Of a DNA stretch of 64,000 bases, positions 25,489-33,133 are shown piece by piece (position 1 is the stretch's first letter; each line of letters opens with the position of its first letter). The notes beneath the pieces are model-generated. The model was not told the origin of the DNA, made no database searches, and saw only the letters and a list, made by a program, of their open reading frames with translations. Origin of the DNA: Paraburkholderia sp. FT54 (GTDB lineage Bacteria; Pseudomonadota; Gammaproteobacteria; Burkholderiales; Burkholderiaceae); the NCBI RefSeq assembly GCF_031585635.1, contig NZ_CP134195.1, positions 1,736,001-1,800,000 on the forward strand. Reading direction: 5' to 3'. Position numbers and translations under genes: made by a program.

Positions 25489-26964
25489 TCACTGCTGCCG
25501 TTTCGTGACAGCCGCCGTGACGGATTCCGCCAACTCACGCGCCCGGATGAGGGCACTGCTGATCTCGGCCAATAGCTTCTCGCAGTCCGCGTCGTTCTGC
25601 TGCCGTAACGCGAACGACGGATGATAGGTCGCGATGCCCCAGCCGCCTGCCACTCTGAACGGCGCATCGACATAGTCTCTCAGACTGACTTTCCCGCGCA
25701 GCAACGCCGTGAGCGCCGTCGCGCCAAGCGCGACGACCACCGCCGGCCGCACTGCATTCAACTCCCGCTCGAGCCAGTAAGAACACGCTTCGATCTCACG
25801 CTGCCCGGGCGTTTTGTGCAGCCTGCGCTTGCCGCGCGGCTCCCATTTGAAATGCTTCACCGCGTTGGTCAGATAAACCTGCGCGCGCGACAGTCCGGCG
25901 CGCGTGATCGCGGTCTCCAGCAATTGCCCCGCTGGCCCGACAAATGGCTGACCGCTCAGATCTTCCTGATCGCCGGGCTGCTCGCCGATCAGCATGATGC
26001 GCGCGTCGCCTGGCCCTGAACTCCCCACAGCTTGCGTTGCGTTGCGCCACAGGTTGCAACGCCGGCAAGTATCGAGCGACGAGGGCTGCTCGCGGGCGGG
26101 TTGCGCCATCTCCGCTTCGATCGGAATGGTCTTGCCGCCCAGCGCACCGACGCCGCTCGCCTGCGCCACGCGGCGCGCGCCGGTTTTCGCTTCACTGATC
26201 ATCGCGGGAATCAGATGGCCTTCCGGCAGGCCTTTCCAGAAACGTACCGGCATGTGCTGTTCGAGCGCCGCTTCGTTCAGCCGCGCCGGATTGAACGTGC
26301 TGCGGTAGTAGGCGAGCCATAGCGTCCCGGCTTCGTCCGCTGTATCGCCACGATGATCGGCGGGCAGGGCGCGGCGTTGCTCCAGGTGCAGTTGCCGACC
26401 GTCCCAGAAGGCGGCGCCGCGCGGCGTCGTGATCATCCACGTCGAGCGTCCCATGCGCTGCGCAAAGTGTTCCGCAGCCCACGCCAGGACATCATGTTCG
26501 GGCTCGTACCAGGCGACGTATTCGGGCGTCTGCACAGCCGACGCCGACGTCTGCCTGCGAAAGCGCACATAAGCGATCATGTCGTGCCTGGCACGTCGTA
26601 CGCTCCTCGCCATACGATGGAGCCGGGCGCCATCCGCATCTGCCGGCGAGGCAACCGCGCGGTCGCCATGTTGCCAGCGCCACAGCGCCTTGTATAAAAA
26701 CGCCCAGCGATCTGACTCGCGGTATGACGCAGCGTCTCGCAATAGTGTCGCCAGTTCCTTGGAAACATGCACGGTCGCGGCAGTGGGTCGAGGTGCCGCG
26801 CCTGCGGATGTCGCGCCGTAGTCGAACAGCGTCCGGCCTTGCGATGACTCGCGTTCCTGCCCGACACGCCATTCGATCGTCTCGGGCGCGAGGCCTTCGT
26901 CTAAAGCGCCCAGCGACGCGGCGCGCCACGCGGCGAAATGGTCTTCGATAACGATGGAACGCAT
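25489..26964 (-). CDS. DUF4130-UdgX fusion protein
   Basis: A 491-residue two-domain protein. Residues about 85-250 match the DUF4130 domain that accompanies radical-SAM DNA-repair genes (AFLYKALWRW...HDMIAYVRFR...WMITTPRGAAFWDG). Residues about 285-491 are a UdgX domain with CRRCNLW, GEQPGDQEDLSGQPFVGPAG and KRRLH at 379-383, whose His is expected to bond to abasic DNA. The gene lies nine bases downstream of the radical-SAM gene on the same strand and is expected to share its LexA-controlled transcript. It likely recognises or processes damaged DNA bases; the substrate is unknown. Confidence 0.9.
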   Translation of the reverse strand: MRSIVIEDHFAAWRAASLGALDEGLAPETIEWRVGQERESSQGRTLFDYGATSAGAAPRPTAATVHVSKELATLLRDAASYRESDRWAFLYKALWRWQHGDRAVASPADADGARLHRMARSVRRARHDMIAYVRFRRQTSASAVQTPEYVAWYEPEHDVLAWAAEHFAQRMGRSTWMITTPRGAAFWDGRQLHLEQRRALPADHRGDTADEAGTLWLAYYRSTFNPARLNEAALEQHMPVRFWKGLPEGHLIPAMISEAKTGARRVAQASGVGALGGKTIPIEAEMAQPAREQPSSLDTCRRCNLWRNATQAVGSSGPGDARIMLIGEQPGDQEDLSGQPFVGPAGQLLETAITRAGLSRAQVYLTNAVKHFKWEPRGKRRLHKTPGQREIEACSYWLERELNAVRPAVVVALGATALTALLRGKVSLRDYVDAPFRVAGGWGIATYHPSFALRQQNDADCEKLLAEISSALIRARELAESVTAAVTKRQQ

Positions 26965-26973
26965 CGCGAGACT

Positions 26974-28182
26974 TCACAGCAGAGCCAGTTGCACCGGCGG
27001 CGCCAGCACCCGGCGCAATCGCGCCGACGACGCGTCATGCAGCGCCGCGCGATAGTCTTGCGTCACGACAAACGGCTTGATCTTCTCCAGCGGACAACGC
27101 AACCGCACGAGGTCCTCGTAGCGTACACGGCGCGAACGCCGTAACTCGACCAGGCGTTTCGCGTTGCGCATGCCGATGCCCGGCACGCGCGCGATCATGC
27201 GCAGCGGCGCGCGGTTCAGGTCGACGGGAAACTGGTCGCGATGCGCCAACGCCCATGCGAGCTTCGGGTCGATGTCGAGCGAGAGATTGCCAGGTTGTTC
27301 GAACAGGTCCTCCGCACTGAAGCCGTAACCGCGCATCAGGAAATCGGCCTGATACAGCCGATGTTCGCGTAACAACGGCGGCGCCTGAGCCGGCAACGCG
27401 GAAGGACTGTCGGGAATCGGGCTGAAGGCGGAGTAGTACACGCGCTTCAGCTTGTACGCTCCGTACAGCGCCGCGGCGGTCTGCAAGATCGTGCTGTCGT
27501 TCGTCTGATCCGCGCCGACGATCATCTGCGTGCTCTGGCCCGCGGGCGTGAACTTCGGCGCGCTGGCGTCGCTATGCGCCTCTTCCTGCGCGAGACGGAT
27601 CGAGCCCATGGCGAGTTTGATGGTGCGGACGTTTTTCTCCGGTGCGAGCCGCGCGAGGCTGCCCTCGGTGGGCAATTCGATGTTCACGCTCAAACGGTCG
27701 GCATAGCGGCCGGCTTGTGCAATCAACTGCGGATCGGCGTCGGGGATTGTCTTCAGATGAAGATAGCCGCGAAACTGGTGATCCTCACGCAACGACTGAG
27801 CGACGCGCACGAGCTGTTCCATCGTGTAGTTCGATGACCGAATGATTCCGGAACTCAGAAACAGTCCGTCGATGTAGTTGCGCCGGTAGAAATCGAGCGT
27901 CAGTTCGACGACTTCCTCGGGCGTAAAGCGCGCGCGTGGCACGTTACTCGAACGCCGGTTGACACAGTATTGACAGTCGTACAAACAGAAATTGGTGAGC
28001 AGAATTTTCAGCAGCGAGACGCAGCGCCCGTCCGGCGTGAAACTGTGGCAAATGCCTGCGCCGGTGCTGGCGCCCAGTCCGGCAATGCCGCGAGAGCCGC
28101 GCTTGGGCGCGCCACTGCTCGCGCACGACGCATCGTACTTCGCGGCGTCGGCCAATATTTCCAGCTTTCTGAGCAATTCCAC
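26974..28182 (-). CDS. Radical SAM protein of putative DNA modification/repair type
   Basis: A 402-residue radical-SAM enzyme. The cluster motif is FCLYDCQYC (Cys66, Cys70, Cys73), and the start ELLRKLEILADAAKYDASCASSG is characteristic of the family that travels with DUF4130/UdgX. The C-terminal IARVPGIGMRNAKRLVELRRS is a helix-hairpin-helix DNA-binding motif. The start codon is GTG at 28182. A LexA-like box lies 12 bases upstream. The family is named for presumed DNA modification or repair; the reaction is not known. It is first in an operon with the UdgX fusion. Confidence 0.9.
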   Translation of the reverse strand: MELLRKLEILADAAKYDASCASSGAPKRGSRGIAGLGASTGAGICHSFTPDGRCVSLLKILLTNFCLYDCQYCVNRRSSNVPRARFTPEEVVELTLDFYRRNYIDGLFLSSGIIRSSNYTMEQLVRVAQSLREDHQFRGYLHLKTIPDADPQLIAQAGRYADRLSVNIELPTEGSLARLAPEKNVRTIKLAMGSIRLAQEEAHSDASAPKFTPAGQSTQMIVGADQTNDSTILQTAAALYGAYKLKRVYYSAFSPIPDSPSALPAQAPPLLREHRLYQADFLMRGYGFSAEDLFEQPGNLSLDIDPKLAWALAHRDQFPVDLNRAPLRMIARVPGIGMRNAKRLVELRRSRRVRYEDLVRLRCPLEKIKPFVVTQDYRAALHDASSARLRRVLAPPVQLALL

Positions 28183-28512
28183 GTTGCCGCCAGTACTGTA
28201 TGGATGTACAGTATTGTACGTGGGCAGGCGGTCACTGCAAGCGGTTTTTTGAGTGGAGCGGGGTCATTTATGGAGCGTGGCTGGCGAACAGGAATGTCGG
28301 GGCAGAAGCGATCTAACGGGAGTTGAGCTTGTCCGATTGGCGCAGCGTTTGCTCGCAGTCGGACTATAGCTTTGAAAATTTCAATGGCTTTAGAACAAGG
28401 TTGATGTGGAACCTCGCGCAGTCGGGTGGTCTGAACAGATCAGGTACGCGGGTGAGCCCGCACAATGAACGGAGATTCATCTACATGCCGGCTTTATCCG
28501 GTCAGGAACGCC
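28183..28512. other. Divergent intergenic region with SOS box
   Basis: 330 bases between the radical-SAM operon and the 2H phosphoesterase gene. Apart from the LexA-like site at 28194-28213 it holds only short frames; none is supported as a gene. Confidence 0.45.
28194..28213 (-). promoter_or_regulatory. LexA-binding SOS box
   Basis: TACTGTATGGATGTACAGTA matches the CTG-N10-CAG rule of proteobacterial LexA and both outer halves (TACTGTAT and ACAGTA) of the Escherichia coli consensus. It lies 12 bases upstream of the radical-SAM start codon on the reverse strand, so bound LexA would block the promoter of the radical-SAM/UdgX operon. Confidence 0.85.
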
Positions 28513-29118
28513 ATGCCTGAACAACTCTGGTTGCCTGGGCTCGAGGCGCCGCCAACGCCGACAGACGGCCTGTTCTTCGCCGTCTTTCCCGATGCCACGA
28601 CAGCGGCCAGCATCTCGAAGCTCGCGCAACAGCTTTGCGCAGAGACGCGCGCGCGGAGCAAACCGCTTGCGGCGGCCCGTCTGCATGTCACCTTGCTGCA
28701 CTTGGGCAATTTCGCGGGTGGTTTGCCACAGGAGCGAGTCGATGCGGCGATGAAAGCGGCTGCGTCGGTCGCCATGGAGCCGTTCAGCGTCGAATTCGAC
28801 ACTGCCGTCAGCTTCGCGTCGAAGCCGCGACCGGGACCGTTGGTACTGGGCGGAGGCGAGGGCGTCGCTGGCCTGCACAGGCTGCACGACGCCTTGGGCC
28901 TTGCGTTGCGAAATGCCGGTTTGGGGGACCACGCGGCTTCATCCGCGGCGCACTACACGCCGCACGTCACACTGGCGTACGGCATGCCGTGGGCCGCGGC
29001 ACGTCCCGTCGAACCGGTATGCTGGAACGTGCGTGAGTTTGCGTTGATGCACAGTTTGCTTGGGCGTACGCGCCATGTTGCGCTGGCTCGATGGACTTTC
29101 ACGGGCGCGGGTTCATAG
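28513..29118 (+). CDS. thpR: 2'-5' RNA ligase-like 2H phosphoesterase
   Basis: A 201-residue member of the 2H phosphoesterase family, which opens 2',3'-cyclic phosphates or joins RNA ends through 2'-5' bonds. Two HxT motifs are visible: LHVTLLHLG near residue 57 and the second, PHVTLAYG, near residue 155. The start ATG 28513 follows CAGGAA; the upstream ATG at 28465 adds 16 residues without similarity. Length is typical of bacterial ThpR. It is divergent from the SOS operon and could share its control region, but no LexA site oriented to it was found. Confidence 0.85.
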   Translation: MPEQLWLPGLEAPPTPTDGLFFAVFPDATTAASISKLAQQLCAETRARSKPLAAARLHVTLLHLGNFAGGLPQERVDAAMKAAASVAMEPFSVEFDTAVSFASKPRPGPLVLGGGEGVAGLHRLHDALGLALRNAGLGDHAASSAAHYTPHVTLAYGMPWAAARPVEPVCWNVREFALMHSLLGRTRHVALARWTFTGAGS

Positions 29119-29162
29119 CGCGCGTCGCCCCAGGTGACGCCGGGTTGTCGAAGGGCGCCGGA

Positions 29163-29396
29163 TTAGAACCGCATGCCGGTCGCACAACCGCCGGCGAAGC
29201 CGCCTCCGCTGCCGCCCGCGCCGCCACAGAACACGCCACAACCCGAAAGGGCGAGCGACATGGTCAAGGCGGCTAGCATTGCGCGCGGCCACGATTTGAG
29301 AATGCGTTTGCCCAGGTGCGAAGCATGTGCAGCGCGTTGGAGACGGGTGCCGGCGTCGAAAGTGACGGTGGCGTGGTTACGGCTCGAGTGAATCAT
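29163..29396 (-). CDS. Small Gly-rich lipoprotein
   Basis: A 77-residue protein with a basic N-region (HLGKRILKSWPR), a hydrophobic core (MLAALTMSLALSGC) and a lipobox LSGC, followed by a short Gly/Cys-rich mature part, GVFCGGAGGSGGGFAGG, ending ATGMRF. The mature protein would be only about 25 residues. Starts at 29396 and 29408 are both possible; CAGGAATG precedes the first. It converges on the 2H phosphoesterase gene. Function unknown. Confidence 0.55.
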   Translation of the reverse strand: MIHSSRNHATVTFDAGTRLQRAAHASHLGKRILKSWPRAMLAALTMSLALSGCGVFCGGAGGSGGGFAGGCATGMRF

Positions 29397-29657
29397 TCCT
29401 GATTGCATGATGTCGGTGGCTTTGAGGGGCGGCGAGCAATGGCGCGTACGGCATCGTTCGCTGAAAGTATGTTGTCGGTTTTTCGGCGGAGAAGGGCGGC
29501 ACACGCGGCGCGGCCGCGAATCCCCCAGCGTAGCGCACGACCCTATGCCCCTCAAATACGCAGAATCTGAAAACGTAGGGGATTTCGTCGGTTGGAGAAG
29601 CGGAACGATCGTGCGCTCCCTGATAGAATGCTTGGGCCGCAACGTAGTGGATTGCAG

Positions 29658-30059
29658 ATGAAATTGCTTGATGCGTTAGTCGAACAGCGTATTGCCGCCG
29701 CCGCCGCGCGAGGTGAGTTCGACGAGTTACCGGGCGCGGGCGCGCCGCTGTCTCTGGACGACGATGCTCTGGTCCCGGAAGAAGTGCGCGTCGCCAACCG
29801 GATTTTGAAGAATGCGGGCTTCGTGCCGCCCGCTGTCGAGCAGTTGCGCGCGTTGCGCGACCTGCAAGCGGAGTTGAATGCCGTGAGCGACCGGGCTACC
29901 CGTTGCCGTCTCCAGGCGCGCATGCTGGCGCTCGATATGGCACTTGAATCGTTGCGTGGCGGCCCGCTGGTTCTGCCGCGCGAATACTGCCGGCGCATTG
30001 CCGAGCGGCTGAGCGAGCGCGCCGGCAACCTCAATATGGCAGACGCGGGTTCGCAGTGA
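29658..30059 (+). CDS. DUF1992 (DnaJ-homologue C28-like) protein
   Basis: A 133-residue protein of the DUF1992 family, named after human DNAJC28. The signature ALVEQRIAAAAARGEFDELPGAGAPLSLDDDALVPEEVRVANRILKNAGFVPP is complete and is followed by a helical region. No J domain is present. The ATG at 29658 starts the conserved MKLLDALVE. The stop overlaps the GTG start of tadA (GTGA at 30056-30059), implying translational coupling of the two. Confidence 0.88.
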   Translation: MKLLDALVEQRIAAAAARGEFDELPGAGAPLSLDDDALVPEEVRVANRILKNAGFVPPAVEQLRALRDLQAELNAVSDRATRCRLQARMLALDMALESLRGGPLVLPREYCRRIAERLSERAGNLNMADAGSQ

Positions 30060-30790
30060 GCGAGCCGCTTGTCCACGCCGCCGTGCCGGATTCGGATTCT
30101 GTCGAATCTCACGAAGCGCAGCATATGCTGGGTTCTCAAGCCTCGGCCAGCGGTGTCGCCGAATCGGCTACGACCGATTCGGGTGCCGCCGCCGCTTCGG
30201 CGAATACAGATCCCACGCCTGGCGGGCCGCCCCCATTTTCCGCTGTCCCCGAGGTTTCCGCGCGCGATCGCCGCTTCATGGCGCTGGCGCAAGCCGCCGC
30301 CGAAGAGGCGCGCGCAGCCGGCGAAGTGCCCGTCGGCGCGGTCCTCGTGCGCGGCGACGAAGTCATCGCCAAAGGTTTCAATCATCCGATCGGCGGGCAC
30401 GACCCGTCGGCGCATGCGGAAATGGCCGCGTTGCGCGCCGCGGCGCAAGCCATGGAAAATTACCGTCTGCCGGGCTGCGAACTCTACGTGACCCTCGAGC
30501 CGTGCCTGATGTGCGCGGGGGCCATCATGCACGCGCGTATCGCCCGTGTCGTGTTCGGGGCGCGCGATCCGAAAACCGGCGCGTGCGGCAGTGTCGTCGA
30601 CGCCTTCGCGAACCCGCAGTTGAATCATCACACCACGGTGATCGGCGGCGTGCTCGAAAGCGAATGCGGTGCCGCGCTCAAATCGTTCTTTGCCGAACGG
30701 CGGCGCGCGAGCCGAGCAGCCCGTGCGGTGGCTCGCGCCGACGCGGTTAGCGAGCCCGGCACCAAACCGGGCCCGGCTGAGGCGCTCTAA
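30056..30790 (+). CDS. tadA: tRNA-specific adenosine deaminase with N-terminal extension
   Basis: A 244-residue deaminase that converts A34 of tRNA-Arg(ACG) to inosine. The zinc site is seen in HAEMAAL and PCLMCAGAIMHARI. The catalytic core begins near residue 72 (FMALAQAAAEEARAAGEVPVGAVLV); the first 70 residues are Ser/Ala-rich and have no counterpart in Escherichia coli TadA, and a C-terminal tail of about 35 residues is basic then Pro-rich. The GTG at 30056 overlaps the preceding stop. An internal ATG at 30278 region would give a standard-length protein, so the start needs protein-level evidence. Confidence 0.88.
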   Translation: MSEPLVHAAVPDSDSVESHEAQHMLGSQASASGVAESATTDSGAAAASANTDPTPGGPPPFSAVPEVSARDRRFMALAQAAAEEARAAGEVPVGAVLVRGDEVIAKGFNHPIGGHDPSAHAEMAALRAAAQAMENYRLPGCELYVTLEPCLMCAGAIMHARIARVVFGARDPKTGACGSVVDAFANPQLNHHTTVIGGVLESECGAALKSFFAERRRASRAARAVARADAVSEPGTKPGPAEAL

Positions 30791-30818
30791 AACAACAACG
30801 TCCAACAAGGTCCTGCCA

Positions 30819-31745
30819 ATGACCGTCCATCGCACCATCGAACTGATCGCGCCGTCCGGGTATCCGCATGACCCCGAGGTGCTGCGTCGCGCGTTGCAGC
30901 GCTTGCATGCGCAGGGGCATCACGTTGAGGGCGTGGAGGCGGCGAGGCGCCGCTATCAGCGCTTCGCCGGCACCGACGGCGAACGCGCAGCCGAACTGAA
31001 CCGGCTCGCCGACCCGTCGCGTGAGTTGCCGGACATCGTGCTGGCCGTGCGCGGCGGCTATGGCGCGGTGCGTATCCTGCATGGGCTCGACTACGAAGGG
31101 TTGCAACGGCGGCTGACCGATCAGCCGATCGCGCTGGTGGGACACAGCGATTTCACCGCGATCCAGCTTGCGCTGCTGGCGCGCGCCGGCGTGAAAACCT
31201 TCGGTGGGCCGATGGTGATGAGCGACTTCGGCGCGGAAGAACTGAGCGAATTCACCATGCAGCACTTCTGGTCGGCGTTGACAAAGCCAACCATGACGGT
31301 CTCGAGCAACACGCCGCAAGCGCAACCGGTCGATGTCTCGGGCATGTTGTGGGGCGGCAATCTGGCAGTGGTGGCATCGCTGATCGGCACGCCGTACATG
31401 CCGCCGGTGCAGGGCGGCATTCTGTTTCTCGAGGACGTCAACGAGCAACCGTTCCGGGTCGAGCGGATGATCTACCAACTGCACTTGTCCGGCATTCTCG
31501 CGCAGCAACAGGCGCTCGTGCTGGGCGATTTCTCCGGCGCCAAATCCTACGACTACGACAACGGCTACGACCTGCACGCCATGATCGAGCAGGTGAGGTC
31601 GGTGATCGGCATTCCGGTCGTCACCGGCCTGCAATTCGGGCATGTCCGCAACATGCTGACGCTGCCGGTGGGCGCGGACGCGCATCTCGTCGCCGACGCA
31701 CGCGGGTTCAAACTGAGTTTGTCCGGCTATCCGTACCTCGTCTGA
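30819..31745 (+). CDS. ldcA: Muramoyltetrapeptide (LD-) carboxypeptidase
   Basis: A 308-residue S66-family serine peptidase that trims the terminal D-alanine from recycled murein tetrapeptides in the cytoplasm. Family landmarks: LIAPSGYPHD, VLAVRGGYGAVRILHGLDYE, ALVGHSDFTAIQLAL (catalytic Ser), the internal GMLWGGNLAVVASLIGTPYMP, and LFLEDVNEQPFRVERMIYQLHLSGIL (Glu). The start ATG 30819 follows tadA by 28 bases, so DUF1992, tadA and ldcA may share a transcript. A terminator follows directly. Confidence 0.92.
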   Translation: MTVHRTIELIAPSGYPHDPEVLRRALQRLHAQGHHVEGVEAARRRYQRFAGTDGERAAELNRLADPSRELPDIVLAVRGGYGAVRILHGLDYEGLQRRLTDQPIALVGHSDFTAIQLALLARAGVKTFGGPMVMSDFGAEELSEFTMQHFWSALTKPTMTVSSNTPQAQPVDVSGMLWGGNLAVVASLIGTPYMPPVQGGILFLEDVNEQPFRVERMIYQLHLSGILAQQQALVLGDFSGAKSYDYDNGYDLHAMIEQVRSVIGIPVVTGLQFGHVRNMLTLPVGADAHLVADARGFKLSLSGYPYLV

Positions 31746-31759
31746 AGCAGCGGGGGAGG

Positions 31760-31787
31760 AAAGCGGGTAGTTGCCCGCTTTCTTTTT
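31760..31787 (+). terminator. Rho-independent terminator of ldcA
   Basis: AAAGCGGG (31760-31767) and CCCGCTTT (31774-31781) form a perfect 8-base stem with a six-base loop, followed by TTTCTTTTTA. Confidence 0.8.
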
Positions 31788-31859
31788 AGTCTATCAATGC
31801 AACTAACGGTCAGTTTCACCAACCCACCGCCGACAGAGCGGCCCGTGAAGGCCTTCTGA

Positions 31860-31873
31860 TTTTGTTGACAAAA
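31860..31873. promoter_or_regulatory. Upstream copy of putative GntR operator
   Basis: TTTTGTTGACAAAA is an inverted repeat (TTTTGT-TG-ACAAAA) whose ten-base core TTGTTGACAA recurs at 31998-32017. It lies 138 bases further upstream of the same gntR gene. Confidence 0.55.
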
Positions 31874-31997
31874 CCCGCCATCAATAGACGGCACCCGCCC
31901 TACCTAATTAAACTCGTACTGAGACTGCGCTGGGCACTCAAGCCGCCCAGCTGCCCGCCAGCTCAGGCTTAGCGTGAAGATTGTCGAAATTCGAAGC

Positions 31998-32033
31998 AAA
32001 AATTGTTGACAATTTTTATGTCCATCCTATGAT
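31998..32033 (+). promoter_or_regulatory. gntR promoter overlapped by operator palindrome
   Basis: AAAAATTGT and ACAATTTTT form a perfect nine-base inverted repeat around TG at 31998-32017. Inside it is a perfect -35 box, TTGACA (32006-32011), with TATGAT (32028-32033) 16 bases later. A repressor on the palindrome would cover the -35 box, as expected for autoregulation by the FadR-type protein encoded at 32058. Confidence 0.75.
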
Positions 32034-32057
32034 GACCAACATACCGAGACGAACATC

Positions 32058-32798
32058 ATGTCCGACACAGAGTCCGCCGCCGCGAATAGTTCGAAGCCCG
32101 AAGCGATCGCCGAGCGCATCCGCGCGGCGATCCTCGAGCATCGGCTCGCGCCGGGCGCCAAGCTGACAGAAGCGCAGTTATGCGAAGTATTCGGTGTCAA
32201 GCGCGGCCCGATCCGGCAAGCGCTGGCGCAGTTGGCCACTGACCACCTGGTCGATCTCGAACCGAATCGCGGGGCATTCGTGGCAAGCCCGTCGCTGCAG
32301 GAAGTGCACGAAGTGTTCGAGATGCGTCGCATCATCGAGCTGGCGGTGGTGGAGAAGATTTGCGGTGGTCACGGCATGCGGCGTTTGAAGAGCATTGCCA
32401 GCATGATCGGCAGGGAACGCAAAGCGTTCGAAACACGTGATTTTCCGGCGTGGATTCGTCTGTCGGGCGAGTTTCACACCGAGTTGGCGGGACTCACCGG
32501 CAACGCCGTGCTGTGCGACTGCCTGAACGGCCTGGTGGCGCGCTCCACACTGATTTCCGCGCTGTACGAGTCGCTTGGACGCAGCCCATGCTCGTTCGAG
32601 GACCACGAAGCCATTCTCGCCGCACTCGACGCCGGCGATGCAAAAGAGGCGGCGGCATTAATGTCGCGCCATCTGCAAAGTGTCGAGTTGAAGATGCTGG
32701 ATCGCCCCGCACGTGGCGCGGCCGATCTGCACGAAGTGTTCGGCGCACTCAACGGTGCGCCTGGAGATTCATCAAGAACAAAGTCCGCGCCGGGCTGA
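32058..32798 (+). CDS. GntR-family regulator with FCD domain
   Basis: A 246-residue FadR-subfamily regulator. The winged helix spans about residues 14-80 (AERIRAAILEHRLAPGAKLTEAQLCEVFGVKRGPIRQALAQLATDHLVDLEPNRGAFV), and the all-helical FCD effector domain follows, with HTELAGLTGN and a metal/effector-type His pattern in EDHEAILAAL and MSRHL. It is encoded just before the allantoin/urate genes on the same strand, so control of purine degradation by a pathway intermediate is the natural inference. A palindrome overlapping its own promoter suggests autoregulation. Confidence 0.88.
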   Translation: MSDTESAAANSSKPEAIAERIRAAILEHRLAPGAKLTEAQLCEVFGVKRGPIRQALAQLATDHLVDLEPNRGAFVASPSLQEVHEVFEMRRIIELAVVEKICGGHGMRRLKSIASMIGRERKAFETRDFPAWIRLSGEFHTELAGLTGNAVLCDCLNGLVARSTLISALYESLGRSPCSFEDHEAILAALDAGDAKEAAALMSRHLQSVELKMLDRPARGAADLHEVFGALNGAPGDSSRTKSAPG

Positions 32799-33133
32799 GG
32801 CAGGCGGCCGGCGTGCGCCCTTTACCGGTGCGCGCCGCACTGAATTGAACTGAACGAATCAAGCGTTGCAAGGCGGCTCGGCGTGAGCGCTGCCGGCTTG
32901 TGCACGCGTGTCCGCCGCCGGGCGACGGGCTTTGAGCAGTAACGCATCGCCGGGAATTCGCGGCGGCTGGCGATGCGATAACCACAAGTACTTCAAGTAC
33001 GGAGACATCCGCGGCACGGCCGAACAGGCGCGTCAAGACCCTTCGTCCCACACGGACGAGGCGGGCGCGACTGGCATGGCCGATGCAACGTCCTTCGATT
33101 CGCTATCGACGGTCCCTATTCCAAGGAGGAATC
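32799..33133. other. Intergenic region before the permease gene
   Basis: 335 bases with no supported gene. No copy of the TTGTTGACAA palindrome was found here. AAGGAGGA at 33123-33130 is the ribosome-binding site of the permease gene. Confidence 0.45.

Larger units (their letters stand above)
31746..32057. other. Intergenic region with terminator and regulatory palindromes
   Basis: 312 bases. It begins with the ldcA terminator (31760-31787) and contains two copies of the TTGTTGACAA palindrome and a near-consensus promoter for the GntR gene, all listed separately. Confidence 0.6.

Noticed and set aside
29552..30838. 428-residue reverse-strand open frame
   Set aside because: Antisense to DUF1992 and tadA; no motif seen.
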